Shown: in pieces, positions 1 to 11,896 of the stretch
Layout: each line of letters opens with the position of its first letter
How positions within the stretch are numbered: position 1 is the stretch's first letter
Source: an uncultured Clostridia bacterium
GTDB taxonomy: Bacteria > Bacillota > Clostridia > UBA1381
Direction: 5' to 3'
DNA: 64,000 bases
Assembly: GCA_944392335.1 (NCBI GenBank)
Contig: CALXWJ010000021.1
Coordinates: 1-64,000, forward strand
Notes under the pieces: model-generated
What the model was told of the DNA's origin: nothing
Databases searched by the model: none
What the model saw: only the letters and a program-made list of their open reading frames with translations
Position numbers and translations under genes: made by a program

Positions 1-130
1 TCCGTTCATGGTTTCTTGCTAATTCCATTTTAACGGATTTTTACCAAATATGCTCTACTTTTTTTAAAATTTATTAAAATTTTTTTTCGAACTCTATTTG
101 GTTACCCCAACATTTATTATAGAGCCTTTT

Positions 131-180
131 TATCATAGAAGACCTTTATTTTCAACTTTTACAGAAAAACTTTCACAGAC
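131..180 (-). mobile_element. Solo end of an IS256-like element
   Basis: These 50 bases match 30123-30172 with a single difference, and that second copy is the transposase-upstream end of an IS256-type remnant. By analogy the element body would lie to the left, with its transposase on the minus strand. Bases 1-130 do not continue the match closely, so this copy is either internally deleted or disrupted by another event. I see no coding sequence in 1-252. Confidence 0.6.
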
Positions 181-252
181 TCGGTTTAAGGTAAATATTT
201 TTTACATGATCTTTTTAGTATTATTATTTTATAATATCTTATTCATTCTAAT

Positions 253-600
253 TTAAATCACATCAGGCACTATGCTATAATTTATTTCCACACGTTCTTT
301 AAATATTCCTATTATTGTTTTTATTAATTCTTTATTTTTAAAATCCAACGGATTACATATTTTCAATCTTTTCGGCGCAAGCATTACCAACATATCAATA
401 AGTGTATCATCGTATTCTATAAATGTGAATATGACCTTACCGCAGGAATCCGATATCGTATAGTTGTTATTGATGACGCTGATTATAGCACAATCAATCA
501 AAGCCTCCTGCATATTTACATATAAAGTTAAATAATCAATTAACTCACTGTAATCCCTGTCATCTGCACTGTTGTTTTTTACCTTTTTCAAACCGGACAC
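253..600 (-). CDS. Small hypothetical protein, possible WYL-type C-terminal region
   Basis: This 115-residue protein is not confidently recognised. I chose the GTG at 600 because AGGAG sits 8 bases upstream; the GTG at 609 directly abuts that ribosome site. There is no signal peptide or membrane segment. The second half (about residues 55-110, with LIDMLVMLAP, then a hydrophobic strand and an amphipathic helix) loosely resembles the C-terminal extension of WYL-domain regulators, but no helix-turn-helix or WYL core is present, so this is only a hint. It is the last gene of the yunB-ligA-M20-GME run, about 50 bases behind its neighbour, and it ends about 70 bases before an IS end. It could therefore be a full small gene or a relic. 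Confidence 0.55.
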   Translation of the reverse strand: MSGLKKVKNNSADDRDYSELIDYLTLYVNMQEALIDCAIISVINNNYTISDSCGKVIFTFIEYDDTLIDMLVMLAPKRLKICNPLDFKNKELIKTIIGIFKERVEINYSIVPDVI

Positions 601-652
601 ATATATCACTCCTCATTTTATTTTAAAATTATATCTTCCTCGAACATATGTT

Positions 653-1384
653 CTAAAACGAAACAGGTATTATACTTCCAATATCTTGCGGCACTTCATT
701 TGACAAATTTAATATCTTGATTTTATATTTATTGCAGAAATCAATAACTTTATATGAATTTGATAAAAATTCTATATTGCCGTTCACAGCCAGCACATCA
801 GGAGCTATTTTGCCGCAAATTCCGCCTATAAATCCATACGAAAGCTCAAAAAGTCTAATTTCTTTTGATTCATAAAATAAAGCATCAATATTATTTTTTT
901 CGGCCGTATCAGCTATTATTTTATCAGAAGTAATAATTGCATGTTCATTTAAAATACAAACTGAACATTTTGAATATCCCTGTTTTACATTAATTAATTT
1001 AACACCATGCGACTTATAATATTCAATAATAGACAAATCCGTATATTTTAAATTATGGAAAACACACTTCCCCACTCTTACTGCATTATATGCAATATCA
1101 TAAGGATATTTGCTTGTAAGCGTTGTTTTTCCTTTTAAAACTGATGCATTTATTAATTTAGACTTATAATACTCATATAAAGTTGGTTCGCATACAAAGC
1201 ATTTTTCATCCAATTGATGTATCTGCATATCGGGGTGTGCACAGACTGCATTGTATAGTGTATTTAATTTTAATGTAGGAATAATATTTATATCAAGTTT
1301 TGACAGAGTATTCTTTGATGTTTTTGACATTCTGAAATCAACTATTACATTTTTTATCTTTTTATCAGGTAAATTTGGTATCAT
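653..1384 (-). CDS. DUF6873-like GME-fold protein of unknown function
   Basis: About 244 residues, soluble, with no signal sequence. The repeated pattern of short beta-helix modules, the conserved-looking YPYDIAYNAVRVG, the KQGYSKCSVC segment and a GFIGGICGK segment near residue 190 fit the clostridial family annotated as DUF6873 with a GME (guanidino-group modifying enzyme) fold. I recall no established biochemical function for that family. The ATG at 1384 is preferred over the in-frame TTG at 1390, but neither has a strong ribosome site. It lies 32 bases behind the M20 peptidase gene and is probably co-transcribed with it. The two CxxC-like cysteines and the GGxCG segment might form an active site, by inference only. 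Confidence 0.6.
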   Translation of the reverse strand: MIPNLPDKKIKNVIVDFRMSKTSKNTLSKLDINIIPTLKLNTLYNAVCAHPDMQIHQLDEKCFVCEPTLYEYYKSKLINASVLKGKTTLTSKYPYDIAYNAVRVGKCVFHNLKYTDLSIIEYYKSHGVKLINVKQGYSKCSVCILNEHAIITSDKIIADTAEKNNIDALFYESKEIRLFELSYGFIGGICGKIAPDVLAVNGNIEFLSNSYKVIDFCNKYKIKILNLSNEVPQDIGSIIPVSF

Positions 1385-1416
1385 ATACAATATAAGTTTA
1401 CATAATTATATTATGG

Positions 1417-2583
1417 TTAACTTTCAAGATAATTTATTGCCGTCTCACATAAAATCGCAGCACCCAAGTATAAACTGTTTTCATCAATATTAAATTCAGA
1501 ACTATGCAATGGTTTGTTTATTTCAGAATTTCCTACACCCAGTTTAAAATACGATGACGGCACAATTTGTGCAAAATATGAAAAATCATCTCCTGTCATT
1601 GAAGCGGTTTCAAGTTTTGTTATTTTATCAAAGCCGGGAATGTTTTTTGCAGCCTTAATAACAATATTATTCATATTTTTATCATTTATTACCGGGGGAT
1701 ATGATTTATTAAATTTAAATTCGTATCTGCAATTATTTTTATCACATATTTCACGTGTATATTGTAATAATAAAGATTCTATTTTTGTACGTATTTCATT
1801 ATCAAGAGAACGCGCTGTTCCGGTAATTTCAACTTCATCCGGAATTATATTATTAAAGCTTCCGCCGTTTACAGTGCATACCGAAACAACGCATTGTGAT
1901 TCATTATCAAAATTGTATTCAACCATGTTTTTGATTTTTAAAATCAATTCAGATGATGCGTAAATTGGATTAATACAATTTTTTGCACATGCTCCATGTC
2001 CGCCGGATCCTTTGATAATGATTTTAAAATCATCCGGTGATGCCATAATCGAGCCATCTTTATATTGTAAAGTTCCGACACTGCACAAAGGTTCCACATG
2101 TAAAGCAAGCGCGGCATTTACATCCGGATTTTTCATCACGCCGTTTTCAATCATGGGAAGTGCCCCGCCTTGTCCCTCTTCTGCCGGTTGAAATACTGCT
2201 TTTATATTTCCGCAAAAATCATAGTCCATTTTTTTTAAAATCATACATAAACCAAGTAAACATGTTATATGTGCATCATGTCCGCAAGCATGCATTTTCC
2301 CGTAATGTATGGATCTATAATCGATATTGTTTTTTTCTTCGAGAGGCAAGCCGTCAATATCTGCCCTTATTAATATTGTCTTTCCGGTCCCTTTCTTACC
2401 TTTGATTAATGCAACTATCCCGGTTTCGAGCATTGTTTCATATTCGATCCCAAGCTTGTCCAAACACGATTTAATATATTTACTCGTTTCATATTCTTCA
2501 AATTCAAGCTCAGGTATTTTATGCAGCTGTCTGCGTATTTGCGTCAATTCACTGCTTAAACTTTTTGCAATGTCATAAATCAT
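1417..2583 (-). CDS. M20-family amidohydrolase (N-acyl amino acid or peptide deacylase)
   Basis: Predicted cytosolic metallo-amidohydrolase of the M20D/hippurate-hydrolase group, which removes acyl groups from N-acyl amino acids or related amides. Visible signatures are RADIDGLPL near residue 75, MHACGHDAH near 100 (metal ligands), QPAEEGQGGA near 135 (general-base region), ALHV, and a C-terminal TGDDFSYFAQ with a following LHSSEF that carries the last histidine ligand. About 388 residues, normal for the family. I start at the ATG at 2583, with AAAGGG 8 bases upstream; an in-frame GTG at 2592 is less likely. The gene follows ligA by 5 bases and should share its transcript. The exact substrate (for example N-acetyldiaminopimelate or aminobenzoyl-glutamate) cannot be read from sequence. 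Confidence 0.88.
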   Translation of the reverse strand: MIYDIAKSLSSELTQIRRQLHKIPELEFEEYETSKYIKSCLDKLGIEYETMLETGIVALIKGKKGTGKTILIRADIDGLPLEEKNNIDYRSIHYGKMHACGHDAHITCLLGLCMILKKMDYDFCGNIKAVFQPAEEGQGGALPMIENGVMKNPDVNAALALHVEPLCSVGTLQYKDGSIMASPDDFKIIIKGSGGHGACAKNCINPIYASSELILKIKNMVEYNFDNESQCVVSVCTVNGGSFNNIIPDEVEITGTARSLDNEIRTKIESLLLQYTREICDKNNCRYEFKFNKSYPPVINDKNMNNIVIKAAKNIPGFDKITKLETASMTGDDFSYFAQIVPSSYFKLGVGNSEINKPLHSSEFNIDENSLYLGAAILCETAINYLES

Positions 2584-2588
2584 AAAAA

Positions 2589-5266
<2,678 letters not shown>

Positions 5267-5320
5267 ATATTTATCACCTCATTTTATAATATGCACAAAA
5301 TGAGATAAATGATAATAGAA

Positions 5321-5347
5321 AAGGAATCCCGCAAATCGACATTCCTT
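5321..5347 (-). terminator. Terminator after aspS
   Basis: AAGGAAT (5321-5327) pairs with ATTCCTT (5341-5347). Read on the minus strand the stem is followed by TTCTATTATC. It lies just beyond the aspS stop and upstream of the yunB-like gene, so it probably ends the hisS-aspS transcript. Confidence 0.6.
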
Positions 5348-5368
5348 AACTGTTTATTTTAACTGTAA

Positions 5369-7153
5369 TTACTCTTTTATATCTTCAGATAATTTTAAAA
5401 ACAGCTCATCAAGTTGTTTTTGTTCTACAACATCCGGAGCATTTGACATAAGTTCTGAAGCATTCTGAACTTTAGGGAATGCTATAACATCTTTAATATT
5501 ATCACAGCCTGTCAATAACATAACCAAGCGGTCAAGACCATACGCCATACCGCCATGAGGCGGTGTGCCGTATTTTAGGCCTTCAAGTAAAAATCCAAAT
5601 CTTTCCCATGCATCTTCATCTGAAAATCCCAAAGTTTCAAACATTTTTTGCTGCAGTGCGGAATTATATATTCTTATGCTTCCACCTCCGGCTTCACATC
5701 CGTTTATAACTATGTCGTATGCTTTTGCTCTGACTCTTCCCGGATCGGAATCAAGATATTGTATATCTTCATCCATAGGAGCAGTAAATGGATGATGCAT
5801 AGCCTGGAATCGGTTTTCATCTTCATTAAACTCTAACAAAGGAAATTCGGTTACCCAGAGTAAATCATAGGTTCCATCTTTAATTAATCCCAATTTTTTT
5901 GCAACGTGAACACGTAATGCACCTAATGAATCAAATACAACACTGTTTTTGTCTGCAACAAAAACCAATAAGTCTCCGGGTTTTCCGTCCATAGCATTAA
6001 TTATTGCGTTTACCTCATCTTCGGTTAAAAACTTTGCAAAAGATGATCTGTGCTCTGTTTCTCCTACGTTCAGCCATGCAAGCCCTTTTGCACGATAGGA
6101 TTTAATAAATTCTCCCAATGCATCAATTTCTTTTCTGGAGAATTTTTCGCCGCCGCCTTTTATATTTATGCCTCTTACACTGCCGCCTGATTCAACGGCG
6201 CCCGAAAACACTTTAAATCCGCAGTTCTTAACAATATCGGAAATATCCTGCAATAATAAATCAAATCTTGTATCCGGCTTATCGGAGCCGTACTTTTCCA
6301 TTGCTGTTTTCCATGGTATTCTTCGTAAAGGAATTTCTATATCAATCCCTCTTATTTCTTTAAATAGCTTTTTAATAAATTTCTCATTGACAGACATTAC
6401 ATCATCTTCTTCAACAAAAGACATTTCCAGGTCTATTTGTGTAAATTCAGGCTGTCTGTCCGCTCTCAAATCTTCATCTCTGAAACATTTTACAATTTGA
6501 AAATATCTGTCCATTCCGGCAACCATAAGAAGCTGCTTATAAAGCTGCGGTGACTGCGGAAGAGCATAAAATTTACCCGGATGCACACGGCTCGGAACCA
6601 AATAGTCCCTTGCTCCTTCCGGAGTGCTTTTTGTTAACATAGGTGTCTCTATTTCCAAAAAATTGTTTTCTGAATAGAAAGCTCTTGCAATTTGCGCGAT
6701 TTTGTGCCTTGTGATTAAATTTTTCTGAACATCCGGGCGTCTTAAATCCAGATATCTGTATTTTAAACGTACTTCATCCTTTACATTTGAATTTTCTTCA
6801 ATTGCTATAGGAGGAGTTTGAGCTTCGTCAAGTATTCTGAGTTCTGTGACTTGTATCTCGATTTTACCTGTTTTGATCTTATCATTGACCGCAGAACGCA
6901 TAACTACAGTACCTTTGGCAGCAAGGACATATTCGTTTCTCACTTTTTGAGCTTTATCAAAAGCTTCCTTTGATATATCCTCCGAAAATGATAACTGCAC
7001 TATACCCGATATATCTCTCAAATCAATGAATGTTAAAGCGCCAAGCTGTCTGTATGTTTGTGTCCAACCCATCACAATAACTTCTTGTCCTATGTTGTTT
7101 TCGCTTAATTCACCGCATCTGTGTGTTCGTTTAAATCCTTTTATCGTTTCCAT
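5369..7153 (-). CDS. aspS: Aspartyl-tRNA synthetase
   Basis: Charges tRNA-Asp (and possibly tRNA-Asn) with aspartate. The 594-residue protein has the bacterial-type class II layout: an N-terminal OB-fold anticodon-binding domain (about 1-110, with GWTQTYRQLGALTFIDLRD), motif 2 around CFRDEDLRADRQPEFTQ, a bacterial insertion domain (about 290-420, GAD type), and motif 3 in [16 protein letters not shown] near the C-terminus. The start overlaps the hisS stop (TAATG), so it is translationally coupled. Whether it also serves tRNA-Asn cannot be decided, because no gatCAB genes are in the window. Confidence 0.97.
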   Translation of the reverse strand: METIKGFKRTHRCGELSENNIGQEVIVMGWTQTYRQLGALTFIDLRDISGIVQLSFSEDISKEAFDKAQKVRNEYVLAAKGTVVMRSAVNDKIKTGKIEIQVTELRILDEAQTPPIAIEENSNVKDEVRLKYRYLDLRRPDVQKNLITRHKIAQIARAFYSENNFLEIETPMLTKSTPEGARDYLVPSRVHPGKFYALPQSPQLYKQLLMVAGMDRYFQIVKCFRDEDLRADRQPEFTQIDLEMSFVEEDDVMSVNEKFIKKLFKEIRGIDIEIPLRRIPWKTAMEKYGSDKPDTRFDLLLQDISDIVKNCGFKVFSGAVESGGSVRGINIKGGGEKFSRKEIDALGEFIKSYRAKGLAWLNVGETEHRSSFAKFLTEDEVNAIINAMDGKPGDLLVFVADKNSVVFDSLGALRVHVAKKLGLIKDGTYDLLWVTEFPLLEFNEDENRFQAMHHPFTAPMDEDIQYLDSDPGRVRAKAYDIVINGCEAGGGSIRIYNSALQQKMFETLGFSDEDAWERFGFLLEGLKYGTPPHGGMAYGLDRLVMLLTGCDNIKDVIAFPKVQNASELMSNAPDVVEQKQLDELFLKLSEDIKE

Positions 7154-8406
7154 TATTTATTATCTCCCTTAAAAAATTCACATAAATCGTCGATTTTAAC
7201 TTCTGTCTGTTGTCCGGTTTTCATATTTTTTACATTTACGGTACCTTTTTCAATTTCGTTATCTCCAAATACGGCAGTATATTTGCAATTTAACTTATCG
7301 GCATATTTCATTTGGGATTTTAAACTTCTCGACATATGATCTATATCAACTTTAATGCCATTTTTTCGCAGATCATAGGTCAGCTTATAGGTAAAATCAC
7401 TTGCCTTTTCCCCTAATGCAATTACATATAAATCAAGTAATTCATCATTTGGTATCTCCACACCCAAATCCTCAAGCCTTATTAGCAATCTCTCTATTCC
7501 AAGACCAAAACCGATACCCGGCGTCGGATCTCCTCCTAATTCTTCGATCAGTCCGTCATATCTTCCGCCGCCGCAAACTGTGAACGAACCGCTGATAATC
7601 TCAAAAACAGTTTTGGTATAATAGTCAAGGCCTCTTACTATTCCCTTATCGATTTTATAATCTATTCCGAGACAATCAAGCTGTTTTTTAAATCCTTCAA
7701 AATGTTCACGGCAGTCATCACATATATAATCCAATAAACTCGGTGCGCCTTTTGCAATACCATGACATATTTCCGATTTACAATCAAGAATCCTCAAAGG
7801 ATTCCTTTCAAATCTGTCATTGCATGTTGAACAAAGTTTATCAAGATTAGGTCTTAAATAATCTTTTAATATTTCCTTGTATTTTGTACGGCACGACGGG
7901 CATCCGATACTGTTAATATTTACAGACATATCATTAAGCCCGCAATTTTGTAAAAAAGTTAAAGCTAAACTTACCACTTCTGCATCGATGGATGGACCTT
8001 TTGCACCAAAAACCTCAACACCAAACTGATGAAATTCTCTCAATCTTCCTTTTTGTTTATTTTCATATCTGAAACACGGTATATCATAATATGTCTTGAT
8101 CGGCATAGGTTCTGCATATAAATTATTTTGCAGAAAGCTTCTGCAAACAGAAGATGTTCCTTCCGGGCGAAGAGTAATACTCCTCCCTCCTTTGTCGTTA
8201 AAGGTATACATCTGCTTTTGTACAACATCGGTTGTATCACCTACACCGCGTTCAAAAAGCTCTGTATGTTCAAAGGTTGGAAATCTTATTTCTTTATATC
8301 CGAAGCAATCGCATACTTTTTTAAAATTTCTTTCAAGATAATGCCATTTATAACTGTCATTTGGCAATAAATCCTCTGTTCCCTTAGGTGCCTGAGTAAT
8401 CAACAT
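7153..8406 (-). CDS. hisS: Histidyl-tRNA synthetase
   Basis: Charges tRNA-His. Class II synthetase with the opening APKGTEDLLP, motif 2 in PCFRYENKQKGRLREFHQFG, the two family-specific histidine motifs LDYYTKTVFE and CGGGRYDGL, motif 3 in GIGFGLGIERLLI, and a C-terminal anticodon-binding domain from about 330. I start at ATG 8406 (MLITQAP), preceded by AAAGGA. Upstream in-frame ATGs (8418, 8457) are possible but extend past the usual family N-terminus. A strong promoter lies about 100 bases upstream. No T-box motif is visible in the leader. Confidence 0.96.
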   Translation of the reverse strand: MLITQAPKGTEDLLPNDSYKWHYLERNFKKVCDCFGYKEIRFPTFEHTELFERGVGDTTDVVQKQMYTFNDKGGRSITLRPEGTSSVCRSFLQNNLYAEPMPIKTYYDIPCFRYENKQKGRLREFHQFGVEVFGAKGPSIDAEVVSLALTFLQNCGLNDMSVNINSIGCPSCRTKYKEILKDYLRPNLDKLCSTCNDRFERNPLRILDCKSEICHGIAKGAPSLLDYICDDCREHFEGFKKQLDCLGIDYKIDKGIVRGLDYYTKTVFEIISGSFTVCGGGRYDGLIEELGGDPTPGIGFGLGIERLLIRLEDLGVEIPNDELLDLYVIALGEKASDFTYKLTYDLRKNGIKVDIDHMSRSLKSQMKYADKLNCKYTAVFGDNEIEKGTVNVKNMKTGQQTEVKIDDLCEFFKGDNK

Positions 8407-8504
8407 TAGTATTTCCATTCCTTTCGATTTTTCGGTACATTTATCCATAAAAAGCATATAACTTTGAATATCACTATATACCGTTAGTGTAATGTATCCT
8501 ATAT

Positions 8505-8533
8505 ATTTTATATTTTTATTTTATTGATGTCAA
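8505..8533 (-). promoter_or_regulatory. Promoter for hisS-aspS
   Basis: On the minus strand TTGACA (8528-8533) is followed after exactly 17 bases by TAAAAT (8505-8510), one mismatch from TATAAT. The predicted start near 8498 leaves a leader of about 90 bases before hisS. The remainder of the gap 8534-8705 is AT-rich and shows nothing else I can name. Confidence 0.7.
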
Positions 8534-8705
8534 GTAATTTTATAATAAATTTTATAAAATTTATCCTATTACCGATATATAATTTATTTTGAGAAAATTC
8601 TCATTTTATAAAACTATAAAATGTATTCAAATAATTAATATGATACTATAAGTTAATCGGTATTCAAGAATTAAAATTCACTATCCTTGTAACTTTACAC
8701 GATAT

Positions 8706-10433
8706 TTAAACCATTCTGTCAGCCAACACTAACAAATTGCTGACTTCACACCAACAGCTTCCGTTAAATACGCCTCCGACACACCGTGAGCTTTCCCAAT
8801 CGGACATATTAACACGTTCACAAATAAAACCCTGCGGCAATTTTTCGCCCTTTACTCTTATTGTATCATCATTTAACAAGCTGGCATCCTTAGGTACATC
8901 CCATGAATATATCGGACGTTTTTCTGTAGACATATATTGCGCTATGGTTAATGTGATATCATCATATAATTCTTTATATAATTCATTTTTTGTCCACTGA
9001 TAAAGCTTATATAAACTATCGCCCGACAGTGTGCATATTCCGGGAGCTGCATGCTTGTTTTGAACATTGGCAAAAACACATCCGACAGTTTTCATATCCA
9101 ATCTGTTGAATTCACTTCCCAAAGGAAAGCTATAATTATAACTTACCACCCAGCTGCTGCAAAAATGCGCCATAAATTCAGCATAATCAAGCCATTTCTT
9201 ATCTTTTGTGGCCTCATACAGAACAACCACGCTTTCTAAAAGTCCAAATGCGCTTTCGCTGTCGGGACATTGTAAAATTTCTCCCGGGCCTCCTGTAGTA
9301 TAGCCATTTAAGGCATCTTTTTCATACATTGCCTGCGCACTTTCTTTCGCGACTTTTAAATATCTTTCATCGCCGAAATACTTATATGCCGAAACCAGAC
9401 CTGCCGGTGTTATTGCACCGCTGGTAGAACCTCCTGCAACTATTTCCCCCGAATTACAATCAACAAATTGTCCGAATTGTCCATATTGTTCCCAAAGGGC
9501 TACAAAACGTTCAGCTAATTTTTTTGTTCCGGTAATAAAATGTTGAGGAATATTATTCATTAGATTAAAATGTTTAAAAATGAAATAGAGGCAATCAGCT
9601 GATTTTCGTACCAAAACCCAGTTTGTTGTTCCCGGTGTTTTGAATCCATCATTAATATGATTACTTCTTCCGTAAAATAAACCGCTCGGTGATTGATTAT
9701 CAAACAAATATTCCAAAGTTTTTATTGCACGTTCTTTTTCTGTTTTACCGCCTAATTTCATTAAAGGATAACTGGATATAGCACCTCCAACCCATCCCGG
9801 TTGCCATGATCCGTCTGTATCGACTGCATAATATTTTCCTGTCCAGTTCATAGAATTATATTTATTTTTTTGTATTTGGAATTGTTCGGTAAAACTTAAA
9901 GTTTTAGCTCTCATGTTATCCATTTTCATTATATTTCTGTTTTTAAAATAAACATTATAAAATTCTTCCATGCTTTTACAGCTGAATTCTATCTTCTTAT
10001 AAGGTATTTCAGCATTAATGTCTATATACGGGTCTGTATTTTTCTTCATATGGGGCCAACGGTAAATTTCTTCTCGATACGCCGGATAACTGATTTCTAT
10101 TTTACCTTTTTCATATGCCAATCCCAGATTTTTTCCTTCTATCTCCTGTATGGTATACACTAAAACAGCTTTTTGTTTTTGACTGTGAAATATACCTACA
10201 CATGGAGTTGCCACATCACCGGTGGTTACCTGAATCTTTCCGCTTCCGTCTTTTTCCAATCGAGGAACATCAGTGATTGTTATTTCCTGATCCACGTTTG
10301 CCTCTTCGGGTAAAAACATCGGAGGATATTCTTTTTTTAATACCTTGAATTTATTCCCGTTATATGCGCAAGCGGGAAACAAAACATATTCATTCCCATC
10401 ACAATAATCAAGTTTTATTTCGATTTTTGACAT
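8706..10433 (-). CDS. Unassigned alpha/alpha-barrel (six-hairpin glycosidase-like) protein
   Basis: About 575 residues, no signal peptide, so probably cytoplasmic. An N-terminal beta-rich region (1-190) precedes an alpha-helical region (about 200-575) with repeated helical-hairpin spacing, e.g. KTLEYLFDNQSPSGLFYGR, AERFVALWEQYGQFGQF and YKYFGDERYLKVAKESAQAM, and the segment PGWVGGAISSYPL. This resembles six-hairpin glycosidases, but I cannot place it in a numbered GH family or name catalytic residues. The start is ATG 10433, because GGAGGT sits 7 bases upstream; the ATG at 10448 has no ribosome site. It lies directly downstream of a GH29 fucosidase gene, suggesting a linked role in intracellular breakdown of an imported fucosylated or plant glycan. 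Confidence 0.7.
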   Translation of the reverse strand: MSKIEIKLDYCDGNEYVLFPACAYNGNKFKVLKKEYPPMFLPEEANVDQEITITDVPRLEKDGSGKIQVTTGDVATPCVGIFHSQKQKAVLVYTIQEIEGKNLGLAYEKGKIEISYPAYREEIYRWPHMKKNTDPYIDINAEIPYKKIEFSCKSMEEFYNVYFKNRNIMKMDNMRAKTLSFTEQFQIQKNKYNSMNWTGKYYAVDTDGSWQPGWVGGAISSYPLMKLGGKTEKERAIKTLEYLFDNQSPSGLFYGRSNHINDGFKTPGTTNWVLVRKSADCLYFIFKHFNLMNNIPQHFITGTKKLAERFVALWEQYGQFGQFVDCNSGEIVAGGSTSGAITPAGLVSAYKYFGDERYLKVAKESAQAMYEKDALNGYTTGGPGEILQCPDSESAFGLLESVVVLYEATKDKKWLDYAEFMAHFCSSWVVSYNYSFPLGSEFNRLDMKTVGCVFANVQNKHAAPGICTLSGDSLYKLYQWTKNELYKELYDDITLTIAQYMSTEKRPIYSWDVPKDASLLNDDTIRVKGEKLPQGFICERVNMSDWESSRCVGGVFNGSCWCEVSNLLVLADRMV

Positions 10434-10449
10434 TTTGCCTACCTCCATT

Positions 10450-10602
10450 TTATATTATCTTTATCATATTTAATTCAATAAGGGGCAGATTCTCCCATTC
10501 AATATTTTTGGCAAAGGGCTGTACTTCTTCCACAAAATAAAACGGGGCACATCTTAATTTTATTGTACTTTCAGATTTACAAAACGTGTAGGAAATTATA
10601 AA
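10450..10602 (-). pseudogene. In-frame coding remnant behind the fucosidase stop
   Basis: Directly after the TAA of the fucosidase the same reading frame stays open for about 50 codons to a stop at 10450-10452. The implied peptide looks protein-like, with STIKLRCAPFYFVEEVQPF followed by NIEWENLPLIEL. It has no start codon with a ribosome site. It may be the decayed tail of a lost gene, or an old C-terminal extension cut off by a new stop codon. I do not recognise the family. Confidence 0.4.
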
Positions 10603-11871
10603 TTATGCTTTGATTCCTCCGCCTTCTCCGACATATAGATCCAGTTCGCCGTCAAGCTCTATTTTTATGACCGTACAAACCTTATTGCATACTTGCTGCG
10701 GAAGTTTGATCCAAAGCATCCCCGGTACCTCCGCAAAACCGCCGAGTTTATAATACTCAAGCTCTGTATTATTTTGTAAAACGGTTATCTTTTTTATATC
10801 ATTTCTTATTCCTTTTACGCATATTTCATCAATAGGCAGATCATAATAAAAAAGATATACGTTTTTATTATCCTCAGAAATTGTTGAAGAACCCAAAAAG
10901 TGTCCTGCCGGCAATCCTCTTTTTGTATCATAAATTGCTTCCTTTACCGGTTCAATCCATTCGCCGAGCTGCAATAAACATTTTTCGTCCCGCTCATCTA
11001 TTGTTCCGTCAGCTTTCGGGCCGATATCCAAAAGCATATTTCCTCCGCCCGAGATACATTCCGTAAATATCCTTACAATTTGCCTTAACGACTTGTAATT
11101 GTTATCATTTTCAACATATCCCCAGCTGTCATTCAATGTTATACATAATTCCCACGGGCCATCCGGCGCAACTGTCGGCACTCCCTGTTCGGGACATTTG
11201 TAATCACCGTAGCTGCCTATTCTTTCGTTCACGATCGTATCGGGACTCAATTTTTTTATGTATTCCCGCATCTCTTTGAATTTCCATTGTTCTTCGGTTC
11301 TCTCCCATGTCCCATCAAACCACAATAAATCGATTTTTCCGAACTTTGTTAAAAGTTCTGTAAGCTGTTCTTTATGGAATTTTAAAAATCTTTCCCATTT
11401 TTCAAGGTCATCCGGCTCATTTTCGGCAGGTGAAGTATATTTATTTGTTGCCCACCACTCGTCTGAATGAGGATGAATGGCGGCATAGTCTTTGTGATTC
11501 CAATCAAGATGTGAAAAATACAATCCGACCTTAATACCCGCATTACGCATTGCTTCACAATACGGCGCGATCAGATCTCTTTTGGCAGGTGTTTTCTCAA
11601 CAACATTTAAATGGCTTGCTTTTGTATCCCACAAAGCAACTCCGTCGTGATGTTTACTTGTCAAAACAGCATATTTTGCGCCGCATTTTTTAAATAATTC
11701 CGCCCATTTTTCCGGATCATAATTTGCGGCTGTAAAACCGTTTAATTGATCCATATATTCATCATAAGGGACTTCCCCCTTATAAAAAGACCATGATTCG
11801 CCAACACCTTTTACGGCATATATTCCCCAATGCATAAAAATCCCCAATTTTGCTTTATTAAACCATTCCAT
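10603..11871 (-). CDS. GH29-type alpha-L-fucosidase
   Basis: Predicted retaining exo-alpha-L-fucosidase that releases terminal fucose from oligosaccharides. There is no signal peptide, so it acts inside the cell on imported glycans. The 422-residue barrel begins WFNKAKLGIFMHWG, carries AKYAVLTSKHHDGVALWD near residue 70, and has the nucleophile motif DLLWFDGTWE with the likely nucleophile Asp186, then GGGNMLLDIGPKADGTI typical of the family. A short beta-sandwich follows from about 335. I start at ATG 11871: GGAGG is 7 bases upstream and a promoter ends just before it. The longer ATG at 11925 lies inside the -35 element. It forms a pair with the six-hairpin-like gene downstream. Confidence 0.9.
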   Translation of the reverse strand: MEWFNKAKLGIFMHWGIYAVKGVGESWSFYKGEVPYDEYMDQLNGFTAANYDPEKWAELFKKCGAKYAVLTSKHHDGVALWDTKASHLNVVEKTPAKRDLIAPYCEAMRNAGIKVGLYFSHLDWNHKDYAAIHPHSDEWWATNKYTSPAENEPDDLEKWERFLKFHKEQLTELLTKFGKIDLLWFDGTWERTEEQWKFKEMREYIKKLSPDTIVNERIGSYGDYKCPEQGVPTVAPDGPWELCITLNDSWGYVENDNNYKSLRQIVRIFTECISGGGNMLLDIGPKADGTIDERDEKCLLQLGEWIEPVKEAIYDTKRGLPAGHFLGSSTISEDNKNVYLFYYDLPIDEICVKGIRNDIKKITVLQNNTELEYYKLGGFAEVPGMLWIKLPQQVCNKVCTVIKIELDGELDLYVGEGGGIKA

Positions 11872-11896
11872 ATCCATTCCTCCGTAATTTTTTTTA

